From: JAKFVC01 sp040386595
GTDB taxonomy: Bacteria > Planctomycetota > Planctomycetia > Planctomycetales > Planctomycetaceae
NCBI GenBank assembly: GCA_040386595.1
Contig: JAZKFE010000141.1
Location: 1-64,000, forward strand
Reading direction: 5' to 3'
Length of the DNA stretch: 64,000 nucleotides
Shown: positions 22,575 through 31,860 of the stretch, piece after piece
Layout of the letters: each line of letters begins with the position of its first letter
Numbering within the stretch: the first letter of the stretch is position 1
Program-made: the position numbers and the translations under genes
Notes under the pieces: model-generated
Database searches by the model: none
Seen by the model: only the letters and a program-made list of their open reading frames with translations
Told to the model about the DNA's origin: nothing

Positions 22575-23797
22575 TCTAAATCCAGCCTCCTATTAGGACG
22601 AGCATCCTTCCACAGCTGAAAGTCAGCAGCAACTTCCGCATGCCAATAGGGATTGTCTAATACCGATCCCTTGGTGTAATCGTGGCACAGGCACGCGGCT
22701 TCATCGTTTTGGCACACGACTCCCGGCCAGGCTTCCGGCCACCAGCGATGCGGCTCTGTCTGCCGCCAGTTTCGCTGAAAGATCTCCTTGTTGCGAAACC
22801 AGAAGAATGTGCCCGCATAGAAGAAGGACCAATTGGGACGTGCCACAAGTGGTTCGTGGCACTTCATTGAACCTACCATGACGTGGCTGGCTAAGGCATC
22901 ATCAACGCTCGGCAGGTCCATGAGCGTGGACCACATCAGCCGGGCCCACGGCTGTTCGGGGCCGTTCGGTTTGTGTGTGACACCCTTAGTGTGGCCGCGG
23001 AATGTAATCGTATTCGGATCGTCTGTTTCGACCACAGCCAACTGATCGGCAAACGTGACTGTTTCACCGAGCTTGCTGTTCGGCCTGATCAGCCAGTCGG
23101 TCACAGGAATCCCCTCAAACCGTTGCTGGACTTCCTCCGTCGATGCCAATGCCGGACCTGTCACTGTGGCGATGACAATTTTCCCATTGAATAGCGGAGC
23201 GACTCGACGGATCTGGTCAATGTGCCAATGCCAGTTCCATTCCGCTCCAAGTAGCGGATAAACATGAAAGATCAGATTCCGAGTCGGGTTGACCAGAGGC
23301 TGGTAAGTATCGCGCTGACGTGACCACTTGCCAGCAGGGCAAGCCTCGCTACGCCATCGCAATTTTCCATTGTTGAGCACATTGGGATAGAGAACGCAGC
23401 CGCAACTCCGGCATTCGTTCTCGTCTCGAAGTGGGCAGGATTCACACGCGGATTCTCGCAGTTTCAACGCGTCTTCGGGCGTTGGCTTACTGTCATCGGC
23501 CAAGTGCCTGGCGGTGGCTTCAGCGAGTTTCAGCGCCCGAGAAATGAGCGACTTCTTTTTGCGGCCACCACCGCAGCAGGATGTCGACGGGGGCGACGGG
23601 GACTGGACTCGGCTTTCTGGTCCGACGGGTACTGCCGCGCGCCGGCCAGCTGGCAATGCGGTCAGTGGCGGCAGTCCCCATTTGTCACGATAGATGTTGA
23701 TTTTCAGAAGCGGCAGATCCACGCGGCCCTCGCAGATCTCGCGGAGGCGACCGTGCAGGTGGCTGCATTCCGAATTTACATCGATTTCAGATTTCAC
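22571..23797 (-). CDS. Zinc-ribbon plus glycosyltransferase-like protein
   Basis: About 408 residues from a GTG at 23797, 4 nt after the previous stop; an ATG at 23866 would overlap that gene by 65 nt. N-terminal 85 residues are basic and proline/serine-rich with CCGGGRKKK. Residues near 100-150 carry ESCPLRDENECRSCGC, followed by C-P-A-G-K-W, a zinc-ribbon motif. The C-terminal 230 residues (NLIFHVYPLLGAEWNWHWHI, NGKIVIATVTG, NWSFFYAGTFFWFRNKEIF) resemble a glycosyltransferase or related fold. The two modules joined are typical of phage-associated GT-like proteins of unknown substrate. Confidence 0.6.
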   Translation of the reverse strand: MKSEIDVNSECSHLHGRLREICEGRVDLPLLKINIYRDKWGLPPLTALPAGRRAAVPVGPESRVQSPSPPSTSCCGGGRKKKSLISRALKLAEATARHLADDSKPTPEDALKLRESACESCPLRDENECRSCGCVLYPNVLNNGKLRWRSEACPAGKWSRQRDTYQPLVNPTRNLIFHVYPLLGAEWNWHWHIDQIRRVAPLFNGKIVIATVTGPALASTEEVQQRFEGIPVTDWLIRPNSKLGETVTFADQLAVVETDDPNTITFRGHTKGVTHKPNGPEQPWARLMWSTLMDLPSVDDALASHVMVGSMKCHEPLVARPNWSFFYAGTFFWFRNKEIFQRNWRQTEPHRWWPEAWPGVVCQNDEAACLCHDYTKGSVLDNPYWHAEVAADFQLWKDARPNRRLDLE

Positions 23798-23801
23798 ACC
23801 G

Positions 23802-25460
23802 CTACTCCGTGATTTCGATTGTGATATAAAACGGGCCGCCATCAGAGCAAGTGGGGTCGATTCCAATATAGGACAAGCCCGTAATGACTATGTGAACAGG
23901 ATGGCAAGTACTCCCGGGGGCAATCTCCATCGATCCCGTAACCAAGCCTCCACCAATTTGTGGACTTGAGCCTGGGGGGCAATACTGAAAGAGATTCAGT
24001 ACACCGACGCTTTCGTCGGTACTGCAGCCGATCTGCAGGAAGACGCCAGCAAGCCCGTCGCAACCTAGATATCCCCACTCAGGACAACTTAGGTGTCCGC
24101 CTTGCCCCTGCCACAGTGCTGGACCGGCTGGCAGATTTGGTGTGAACGCCAATGGAAACGCGCCGTCGCCACAGGACCGAATGACTGGTGGGTCTAGCAC
24201 GTCCTGCAGGCACGATTGATAGCCTGTGACCGTCGCGTATAACACGAGCGGCATCGGCGTCGGACAACAAGGGATTCGCACCAAGTTCCGGCATTCTGTG
24301 CAGTTGTCACACTGGATCGTGACTAATGCCGTGTCGTAGTTTTCCTTGATGAAGGTCCAAGATGCCGCAACATCGGGGCAGATCACTGCGGTCGGAGCTG
24401 CATCGCCCAAATTTGTCGAAATGTGCATCTCCGTGACTTTGGTTTCGGCATTACACGCCAGCCACGCTTCCACAGTGATCACTTCTCCGCCCTCGAAAGC
24501 GAATTCCCCGCGCCAACCTCCAGAGTATTCGTCTAAACAGGCTCGGACTACATCCGCATTTCGAGAATCTGAATAGATAATGCACACGCACCGGCACCAG
24601 CATTTGCAGTCGGTGCAGCCAACCGCTTTGTCACACATGATCGTGACCGCATCGCCATACAGGTCCCACTCAGCAAACATCCCCAGATTGGATGAGCAAA
24701 TCGCCTCGATGGGATCACCATCGCCGATGGTTGATTCCATCCGCAGCAGTGTTTGCGCACCAGACTCCGACGATACAAATACGGCAACCTCAATATCATC
24801 CTCTGGATAGGCACCTAGGAATGTCGCGTGCCAGCAAGCACGCTCATCGTCCCAGCACACTGCCTGCAGCGTCTCCACACCGTCCAGCGTTAATTTGAGT
24901 CGCACGCACTGGCACCAGCAATCTGGTGGAGTTCGCCAATTCCGATTCTGGCACTTCGGCGAAATGAAATCGGCAGTTCCGACTGTCACCACTGCATGCC
25001 CGCATGTATCAAAAATCGAACTGAGATCAATCAAGAACTCGAAGTCCGGGGCCACGCATTGTTCACGCATCCGCTCCACGTCGTCGTGATCGTCGCCGCC
25101 CATTGGCTGGCGTAGACGCGTGTCAGAGATGTAGGTATCAAACTGTGTCGAGACATACCCGAGTTTTGTCGACTCCAGCATGAACCAACATTTTCCATCC
25201 GCATCTCGTTCGAAATAGAACCGAAAATCGATACCTTCGTCGGCACACCTAAATGAGCCCGCATAAACCCCTAGGCGGTTCTCGCAATCCAGCCGCAATG
25301 TACTCAGAGTGTGACCGGTTTCGTCGTCACCACAAGAAAAACAATAGGAACCATCTGGCGAATAGATGGTTAGGCAAATTCGTTTAGGAATGCACTTGCA
25401 ACAAACTCGGGAGTGTTGGTTTCCGCCCGGATTTGTTTGGCATGGAGGGCAGCAGCACAT
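23802..25460 (-). CDS. Very cysteine-rich phage-like structural protein
   Basis: A 552-residue protein beginning MCCCPPCQTNPGGN; the start overlaps the upstream stop as TGATG, which decides it against longer in-frame ATGs. The chain contains repeated domains of about 110 residues, each with a strand-rich segment and paired cysteines: CWCQCVRLKL, CKCWCRCVCI, CDNCTECRNL, CCPTPMPL. No signal peptide is seen. Cysteine content is extreme for a virion protein. It could be a fibre or receptor-binding protein stabilised by metal or disulfides. Its neighbours are a baseplate-like protein and glycosyltransferases. Confidence 0.55.
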   Translation of the reverse strand: MCCCPPCQTNPGGNQHSRVCCKCIPKRICLTIYSPDGSYCFSCGDDETGHTLSTLRLDCENRLGVYAGSFRCADEGIDFRFYFERDADGKCWFMLESTKLGYVSTQFDTYISDTRLRQPMGGDDHDDVERMREQCVAPDFEFLIDLSSIFDTCGHAVVTVGTADFISPKCQNRNWRTPPDCWCQCVRLKLTLDGVETLQAVCWDDERACWHATFLGAYPEDDIEVAVFVSSESGAQTLLRMESTIGDGDPIEAICSSNLGMFAEWDLYGDAVTIMCDKAVGCTDCKCWCRCVCIIYSDSRNADVVRACLDEYSGGWRGEFAFEGGEVITVEAWLACNAETKVTEMHISTNLGDAAPTAVICPDVAASWTFIKENYDTALVTIQCDNCTECRNLVRIPCCPTPMPLVLYATVTGYQSCLQDVLDPPVIRSCGDGAFPLAFTPNLPAGPALWQGQGGHLSCPEWGYLGCDGLAGVFLQIGCSTDESVGVLNLFQYCPPGSSPQIGGGLVTGSMEIAPGSTCHPVHIVITGLSYIGIDPTCSDGGPFYITIEITE

Positions 25461-27124
25461 CAGGCATCGCACCGATCTTGTGGGCAACAGAGGTAAGTGA
25501 TTTCCCATCCACTGCGATTCATGCCGGGGCATATCGCGCCAGGAACGAAATCAATGTCAATATCCGGATCAACAGTCAGATATGTTGCATATCCGCCACG
25601 ACCGATGAGATCTTCCGCTGGCGCGTTCAGGAAGCAGCCGACTCGGTCTTGCACATAAACCGTCCCGCCGTACTCTTCTTCGACTGAAGTCACTCCTGGA
25701 GGCCGAGACAGAACATAGGCCAGAGCTTCGCACGGATTGGTGAATGTCAGCGGATCGACGATGCTAAATCGAATCTGCTGAGCTCCACCGCCACCGCCGC
25801 CACCGGTGAATACCTTTTGTGGCCTCGGAATCCCAACCGGCGATGGCCAGCGGGCAATCTCCGTCTTCATTCCGTCGCCCCACTCGCGCCAGATCACCTC
25901 GGAAATGAACGGGCCGGGGATTACCTGCAAGATGCCAGCGAAGACAGACCGGCCATGTGCCTGCAGGCCCAGAGCTTTATAGTAGGCCATGGCCATCACT
26001 TCGGCCTCGGCTTCTAGGTCGTCGATGTTTGTCGGTTCAATCAATGACGCCGAGTCGAACTGAGCGTGTTTTGTCGAATTCAATACAACGGTCGTGCCGG
26101 TGATGGACGAGGATAAAAATTGAAACTGTTCTGAAGCGTCTGGATTGAGTTCGAGTAAGTTCTCCTTGACGGTGGATGCCGTGACCACAATGCGGTGCAT
26201 CCAACCGTGCGCATTGTCGATATCACACGCTTCACCGCACTCCGCATCGTTCGCCATAAAGACGATATTGACTGACTCGGGAATCAAGGCACTCCCTAGC
26301 AGTGATTCAGAATCTTCCAACAGATTGTCATTGGCTGCACGGATTAATGATTTGGGCGCAAGAGCAAATGTTTGCTCATCAGTGAGGGTCGCTCTCGCTC
26401 CGCCATACCCAGATCGGAAATCGCCATCTGCCGCGGCAAACGGATCTTCACTGAGGCCAATCTGTAAGATGTGTACCTTGCCTGAGAATGGATCGTATCT
26501 TAGGAAGTACCCAAACTGCTGACACAACTGGGCGAGCGCGTCCCACGCCGACATGCCTTCGAATCGGAGATTCTCGGGAGGGTCTGGGGCAATTCCACGA
26601 ACATGAGTCTCGAGAAAGTGGAACTCGGGAAAGAACCCGCCGAAGCTAGAAAACCGAGTAAAGATGTCTTCAACGATCTCGAGAAACGTCCAAAGATATC
26701 CCGATTCGCACTGCTTTTCTGTGCTGCATGTCGCCATGGTGTTGTAACGCGCATTAATAATCGTGCGTTTCAGGAACCAGCGAGCATCTGCCAGTTGGAC
26801 CAAATACAACGAGTTCGGATCGAGTGACGCCCCCATAATCAGCCGTTGGGCCTGGATGATGGCCAGTCGCTTGATGGTGACGGATTTCTCGCCGAGGCCG
26901 AAAATGAGATCCTGAGGTTGTCGAGAGTCGAGCTTCTTCAGAGTGGATTGTTGCATCAAGATCCACGCCATACCGGGCTCGGCCCCCACGGCGCAACGGT
27001 AAGAGTTGGCTTTGCGATACCAGTTGGAATAGTCCAGGCCATGCTCGATGAACTCCCGCATTGTCGTTGCGGCCGAGACGATGGGCTGGCCCCCGAGCGA
27101 ACCAAATGGAATTTCTCCGGCCAT
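25460..27124 (-). CDS. Phage tail/baseplate-like protein
   Basis: A 554-residue protein with GAGGATG before the ATG. The first 250 residues (PFGSLGGQPIVSAATTMREF, LTIQAQRL-like helix RLAIIQAQRLIMG, then FTRFSSFGGFFPEFHFLETH and AWDALAQLCQQFGYFLRYDP) match the arrangement of phage tail hub or baseplate proteins that contain a small ubiquitin-like and a beta-barrel domain. Residues 360-395 form a repeat-type helix pair. A run of seven glycines (TGGGGGGGA) separates the C-terminal domain, which resembles a receptor-contact module. Exact role unknown. It is the first gene of the - strand block. Confidence 0.6.
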   Translation of the reverse strand: MAGEIPFGSLGGQPIVSAATTMREFIEHGLDYSNWYRKANSYRCAVGAEPGMAWILMQQSTLKKLDSRQPQDLIFGLGEKSVTIKRLAIIQAQRLIMGASLDPNSLYLVQLADARWFLKRTIINARYNTMATCSTEKQCESGYLWTFLEIVEDIFTRFSSFGGFFPEFHFLETHVRGIAPDPPENLRFEGMSAWDALAQLCQQFGYFLRYDPFSGKVHILQIGLSEDPFAAADGDFRSGYGGARATLTDEQTFALAPKSLIRAANDNLLEDSESLLGSALIPESVNIVFMANDAECGEACDIDNAHGWMHRIVVTASTVKENLLELNPDASEQFQFLSSSITGTTVVLNSTKHAQFDSASLIEPTNIDDLEAEAEVMAMAYYKALGLQAHGRSVFAGILQVIPGPFISEVIWREWGDGMKTEIARWPSPVGIPRPQKVFTGGGGGGGAQQIRFSIVDPLTFTNPCEALAYVLSRPPGVTSVEEEYGGTVYVQDRVGCFLNAPAEDLIGRGGYATYLTVDPDIDIDFVPGAICPGMNRSGWEITYLCCPQDRCDA

Positions 27125-27890
27125 TTATTCATCCTCTAGCGACTCATTCGGCGGAGCGGCGGCTTCGTCGTCGATCGGCTCTCAGATCGCGTCTCGTGCT
27201 CTGTCACCGCTGAGATTTAGGATTTACTCCCCAAGGTGTTGTCGTGCCACTGTTTTGCAACCGTACTCGGTTGTTAAGCAGTGCTCAGGCGGATTGCAAT
27301 GCACTGCTTAACAACTGAGTACAGTTGCAAAGCAGTGGCACGCAATCCGAAATCACGGCTGTGGCACCGCACGAGTGCCTCATTTTTCGCTTCCGTTTAG
27401 TCAAGGGGTATTTGAAATTTCTTGAACGATGTCTTCAGATGGGAGATGTTCCGTTTTATATCGGAATCTCGGTCACCAATTGCGATGTTGACCGTCGTGT
27501 TTGTTGGCGCGAAGAGGCTCACTGAATGTTATCGTGTGACCTCGACGAAGTCACTGGTGAGTTCAGATATTTAAACGGTTATAAAGCCAAATTTGATATC
27601 CTAATATAGGGCCAGAAATTATTTAAACGTTTTCTATTCGTTCTGGAGTGCTGCGCCGGAGCGACACGTTTGAGGGCCCGGCTGGAAACGGTTGATTGAT
27701 CTCCCCTCGCCCCAGTATTTCCGGGGAGTAATGTTGGGGGCGAGGCCTCATGTTTGTTGATATTTCGCTGAATTTTTGAAGGTTTTTTCAGAAGCCTCGT
27801 CTTGGCAGCTCGATCTCTGTGGGCACACCGGGAATGCCCCTCTCACCCAGTCCCTCACCCCGAATTACTGGGACGAGGAGAGATACTGTC
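27125..27890. other. Gene-free stretch with palindromic repeats
   Basis: No gene is seen. It holds the GTGCCACTG palindrome pair (27229-27375) and, at 27691-27745 and 27836-27880, copies of the CCCCTCGCCCCAGTA / TACTGGG family also found at 30352-30390 and 57586-57765. A stretch at 27370-27530 gives no convincing coding sequence. Confidence 0.6.
27229..27375. repeat. Palindromic element (GTGCCACTG family), copy
   Basis: GTGCCACTGTTTTGCAACCG ... TTGTTAAGCAGTGC and its inverse GCACTGCTTAACAACTGAG ... CAAAGCAGTGGCAC form a long hairpin around a 20-nt centre. Related copies lie at 4129-4223 (one arm, then N), 51104-51150 (one arm) and 58873-59065 (full length). Confidence 0.85.
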
Positions 27891-28110
27891 TATTGATTTT
27901 GTCATCGGGAATTGCCGCATCATGCCCACTATTTAATAGGTGTGCGTAGTCCTAAATAAATTAACGAGTTTCTCTCGACGAGAGAGTGTTCTAATGCGAT
28001 ACTTTGCATGCGATGCGGATTGATTTCCGCAGGAGGCAAACGGCGACTTTTTCAACCAGGTTCCTAGGAACATGGGATCAATCTCCACTGTCGTCGTTTG
28101 GCGCGGTCCG
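27891..28110 (+). promoter_or_regulatory. Leader copy 1 with a TCTCTCGACGAGAGA palindrome
   Basis: An about 200-nt segment upstream of the 28224 gene that is clearly similar to 30391-30595. Shared blocks: TCTATTGATTTT, CACTATT(T)AA, AAATTAA then GTTTCTCTCGACGAGAGAGT (palindrome core 27971-27985), GTGCGATA-like, and ACCAGGTTC. The conserved core suggests an operator or a leader RNA hairpin. Confidence 0.6.
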
Positions 28111-28223
28111 CTCGTTCACTTTTCAGTGTCAGATTGTTTCTGTGGTCGTGAATGATCGAGCCGTCGGTATGTTGTGGTGGGGATTCAGTTCTAAAGCCTT
28201 TTGTAATTAAGGTGACTCTTCTG

Positions 28224-30029
28224 ATGGATGTGGTTTATTTCTTCCGTCACTCTAATAAATTGTCGGAATTCAAGATTCAATATTCTCTCCGCAGTGTCTC
28301 CGCGAATTTTCACCAAGTTCGAAAGGTTTGGATTTTTGGTGATCGCCCGGCATTTCTCTCCGCTGATCGCAACCTGGTTGAACATGTGCCGTGGGAAGCG
28401 ATCTCCTGGCTGAAGCCTGTCAACGTTCCCGTACCGAACTTCTTCCAGCAATGCTTTCGTCTGGCGCGATACCCGGAAGTCGGCTTCGAGTTTCTGTTGT
28501 TTAACGAAAACAACGTTTTGCTTAGTCCGCTTTCAGAAGAAGTTGCGAAACGCAATCGGTATCTACAAGACATGGCGGATGTGAGATCACTGGAGACGGG
28601 CTTATGGAAGGAACCGCTATGGCGCACTTATGACTGGCTCCGGCGCCGGGGCTATCCCGGCTACAATTTCGAGGCTGGCACGCCCCTGTTTCTTACCAAG
28701 AAACGCGTCTTTGAAGCGTATCGCGACTTGTCCGATTTCGTCGCAGAAGATCGCGACGTGGGTCTGTTGGGACGGACAGGCATTCTGAATCATGCGTTCA
28801 AGTTCGAGCGATTTCCGCTAACGCACCAAGTACAAGAAGATCTTTGCGTCGGATTTCAGCAGGAGCCGGCAATCTATGACGATATCGTCGTGAAGTCGAA
28901 TGCTAAGCAGTTTCTGACTTTCGACGACGAAGCGTTCACTGACGACATGCGGCGATTTCTTGCAGAGCAATTTCCCGAACCGTGTCAGTATGAGCATCGC
29001 GACAGGAAGGCTTCAGCCGTGAGTCCAGCCACTATCGTCCTTCAACCACAAACACCTTCCGCCTCGCTCGCCACGACAGTATCGACACCTCATTCTGTCA
29101 CGGCTTTCAAACAACAAGTCGGTTTTGGCGTCGGGCACGCGATTCAGTCGACTCTTCAAGTGTTTTCTCGAATCGGGCTCGAACGCAACGTCCAGGTTGC
29201 ATTTGATTGGTCCGCGAATGACATTGTGGCAATGCCTGCTGAAGATTTTTATTGGTCCGTCGGGCCGAAGCAAATTGAAGCCTTCGAGTTGGCTTGCCGA
29301 TTGTTGAACGTACGAATCACTCGCGCCATGCCGGCTGCCATTGGGACTTCGTCAAGCGTTGACGAATTGAGCCATGCGGAGTCAGGATGCGTTGATTTGG
29401 CGGCAACATTCACAACTATCTTTCGGGACAATTCCTGGGGCAGTTCAGAGAGCGTTTCAGGAGGCGGTTCAACCCATTTGCAGACTGAAAATTTGCGTGA
29501 AGTGTTGCCGACGCTTCTCGCGGGGCTGGGTGTTCAATGTCTTCTGGACACGCCATGTGGTGATTACAACTGGATGCGTCATGTGAATCTTGGCGCCATT
29601 CGCTACCTTGGCGCCGACATTGTTGAACAGCTGATTCAGCAAAACCAAGAGCGCTTTGGATCGGAACGTGTAACGTTCGTGCAGAAAGATGTTCTTTCGG
29701 ACGAGATCCCGGCCGTTGATCTGATTCTCAGTCGAGACTGCCTTGTCCACTTTCCTTATAGCGGTATCCGACAGGCGCTTCAGAATTTCTGTCGGAGTCG
29801 TTCACAGTGGTTGTTGACCACGACCTTTCCTGGTCGACGTTCTTCGGGGGACATTGAATTTGGGCAATGGCGTCCCATCAACCTGGAGCTTGAGCCATTT
29901 TCATTGCCGCCTCCAGTAGCGCTTATTATCGAGCGTTGCACAGAAGGCAAAGGGGGCTATGCTGACAAGAGTCTCGGGCTTTGGCATCTGCGCGATATCG
30001 AGCAAGCCCTCGGCTTCGATCGCCTCTAA
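28224..30029 (+). CDS. Glycosyltransferase-like / SAM methyltransferase fusion
   Basis: A 601-residue protein from the ATG at 28224 (AAGGTGA 8 nt upstream). Residues 1-250 begin DVVYFFRHSNKLSEFKIQYS, then VRKVWIFGDRPAFLS and FEFLLFNENNVLLSP; this matches GT-A-like or Stealth-like proteins where a D/N-rich motif (here NEN rather than DDD) binds metal. The C-terminal 200 residues are a class I methyltransferase: VQCLLDTPCGDYNWMRHVN (SAM-binding loop), IRYLGADIVEQLIQ, VDLILSRDCLVHFPYSGI. Predicted: modification of a sugar or peptide during glycan assembly. A duplicated leader precedes it. Confidence 0.7.
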   Translation: MDVVYFFRHSNKLSEFKIQYSLRSVSANFHQVRKVWIFGDRPAFLSADRNLVEHVPWEAISWLKPVNVPVPNFFQQCFRLARYPEVGFEFLLFNENNVLLSPLSEEVAKRNRYLQDMADVRSLETGLWKEPLWRTYDWLRRRGYPGYNFEAGTPLFLTKKRVFEAYRDLSDFVAEDRDVGLLGRTGILNHAFKFERFPLTHQVQEDLCVGFQQEPAIYDDIVVKSNAKQFLTFDDEAFTDDMRRFLAEQFPEPCQYEHRDRKASAVSPATIVLQPQTPSASLATTVSTPHSVTAFKQQVGFGVGHAIQSTLQVFSRIGLERNVQVAFDWSANDIVAMPAEDFYWSVGPKQIEAFELACRLLNVRITRAMPAAIGTSSSVDELSHAESGCVDLAATFTTIFRDNSWGSSESVSGGGSTHLQTENLREVLPTLLAGLGVQCLLDTPCGDYNWMRHVNLGAIRYLGADIVEQLIQQNQERFGSERVTFVQKDVLSDEIPAVDLILSRDCLVHFPYSGIRQALQNFCRSRSQWLLTTTFPGRRSSGDIEFGQWRPINLELEPFSLPPPVALIIERCTEGKGGYADKSLGLWHLRDIEQALGFDRL

Positions 30030-30390
30030 CGGGCTCTTCGGCCTATAAGAAATGCAAAAACCGTTGAAGTTTCGGCATCCCGTAATCAATAACAGATTCG
30101 AGAACGGTCACGAGGCAGGGCATGCCACTAGTACCCGCTTGCAGCGGACAGTAAATCGCATTGATGACGTTCGGAATCTCAATATCCCTTGCCCATTCAC
30201 CGGACTTTGGAGCGGGAGTATTGAGAGGCAATCGACTCCTATTCGTCGTCCGACAAGTCACTGAGCGACTTCCGGCCGTTGGTAACCTGGCCGTCCATGG
30301 CAGGCCTCAGGGGGGCACCTTGAAATGGGGCTATGCTGGAAGCTGCTGATTGATCTCCCCTCACCCGGGATTACTGGGATGAGGAGAGAT
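30030..30390. other. Gene-free stretch before the second leader
   Basis: No gene can be supported. A - strand frame at 30043-30261 without a ribosome-binding site may be a relic. At 30346-30390 a copy of the CTCCCCTCACCCGGGATTAC repeat precedes the leader, as it does before leader copy 1. Confidence 0.45.
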
Positions 30391-30600
30391 ATTGTCTATT
30401 GATTTTCTCTTCGGGAACTGCCGCGCCAGGGCCACTATTAAATGGTTGTTTATCGACCTGAAGAAATTAATAAGTTTCTCTCGACGAGAGAGTATTCCAG
30501 TGCGATAATTTACACTCGACGTAGATCGATCTCTCCGGGGGGCGAGGGGCCGCTTTTTTAACCAGGTTCATCGGAACGTGGTCTCCATTGCCGATGTTGG
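30391..30600 (+). promoter_or_regulatory. Leader copy 2 with a TCTCTCGACGAGAGA palindrome
   Basis: Second copy of the leader, upstream of the oxygenase gene at 30814. The palindrome is at 30477-30491, preceded by AAATTAATAAG and followed by AGTATTCCAGTGCGATA. The flanking bases have drifted between the copies while the palindrome is identical, which points to selection on it. Confidence 0.6.
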
Positions 30601-30813
30601 AAAAAGAGCGCGAAAGTGCCCGAAATTCCACGAATGCACGACTGGTGGTGGTTGGCTGTGGCCGATTTTTGTGGGCTCATTCGGGTCTAAGAAATTCCGG
30701 GCAGCTGACCTGCGAGATGATGGCTCTGCGATAGCAGAAAGTCGCAGTCCCGAAACGTTCGCTCTGCTGGTTAGTAAAAAATTCTCAAACCCGATCTTAA
30801 GGGATTTAAACAG

Positions 30814-31860
30814 ATGGCAGAAATTACTGAAGTACCGGTTGGAAAGCGTGTTGCGACTTCCGGATTAGAGGATGGCTGGCGCCGTTGGATTGCGGAGAAT
30901 CTGATATTAGGCGCTGCGCCCGAAAGCCTGGTTCAGACGCTCGTCAAACACGGAATTGATGCGTCGCTGGCCACGAAGGAAATCGTCTTGGCGGCGAATA
31001 GCCCGTACCTTAAGGGTTCGCAACGCCTGCAAAACCGATTGAAGAAGCGAGATTGGGTTTTCGAATGTTATAGTCGATTGCATCGCTTGTTGCCGTTGGG
31101 GCATCAGGTGGATGTTCGGCATCGCCTCTCGCGAGATGAGTTTCTACGCGATTACTACACCGCGAACCGGCCAGTGCTGATTACGGGCATGATGGATGAT
31201 TGGCCGGCGATGCAGAAGTGGACTCCGGCCAACTTACGCGAGCGGTTTGCATCTGTGGAGGTCGAGGTGCAATTGGGGCGAAATCAGAATCAAAACTTTG
31301 AATCCGAATCGGTCAAGCATCGGCGTAAGATGCCATTTGGGGAATATGTGGACCTGGTGGTTAATGGTGGCGCCACCAACGACTACTATATGACGGCAAA
31401 TAATTCCTCGAGCAACTCTGCCATGCTGGATGAATTGTGGAAGGATATGATTCAGATCCCTGAATATCTAGATGGCAACTCGCCGCAGAAGGGATTCTTC
31501 TGGTTCGGTCCCCAGGGAACGATTACTCCCATGCACCATGACCTGACGAACAACTTTATGGCCCAGGTTTACGGTCGCAAACTCGTGCGGCTGGTGCCGT
31601 CATTTGAGTTGCCACATGTCTATAACGACCACCACGTCTATTCCCGTGTCGATGCGGGCCACGTCGATCTGCAGCGGTTTCCTCGTTTTTCCAAATGCCG
31701 TGTGATTGATTGCGAAATTGGGCCTGGGGACCTCCTGTTTGTTCCCATCGGCTGGTGGCATTACGTGGAGGGACTGGAGATTTCGATGACGATTGCGTTC
31801 ACGAACTTCATCTTCAACAACGATTTTTATTCGTTCTACGATGCACCTCTGCCCCGTTGA
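30814..31860 (+). CDS. JmjC/cupin-type Fe(II)/2-oxoglutarate oxygenase
   Basis: A 348-residue protein. Residues 20-65 (GWRRWIAENLILGAAPESLV then KHGIDASLA) are an N-terminal helical module also seen in the prolyl-hydroxylase-like protein at 32847-33722. From residue 108 a cupin_8/JmjC domain follows: YTANRPVLITGMMDDWPAMQ, YYMTANN, FWFGPQGTITPMHHDLTNNF with the metal motif H241-x-D243, and LLFVPIGWWHYVEGL with distal His316. Family members hydroxylate protein or small-molecule substrates. The substrate here is unknown; neighbours imply a peptide or glycan product. Confidence 0.85.
   Translation: MAEITEVPVGKRVATSGLEDGWRRWIAENLILGAAPESLVQTLVKHGIDASLATKEIVLAANSPYLKGSQRLQNRLKKRDWVFECYSRLHRLLPLGHQVDVRHRLSRDEFLRDYYTANRPVLITGMMDDWPAMQKWTPANLRERFASVEVEVQLGRNQNQNFESESVKHRRKMPFGEYVDLVVNGGATNDYYMTANNSSSNSAMLDELWKDMIQIPEYLDGNSPQKGFFWFGPQGTITPMHHDLTNNFMAQVYGRKLVRLVPSFELPHVYNDHHVYSRVDAGHVDLQRFPRFSKCRVIDCEIGPGDLLFVPIGWWHYVEGLEISMTIAFTNFIFNNDFYSFYDAPLPR

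Noticed and set aside
30043..30261. A 72-codon - strand frame between the two tailoring genes
   Set aside because: No ribosome-binding site and no recognisable domain; possibly a relic.
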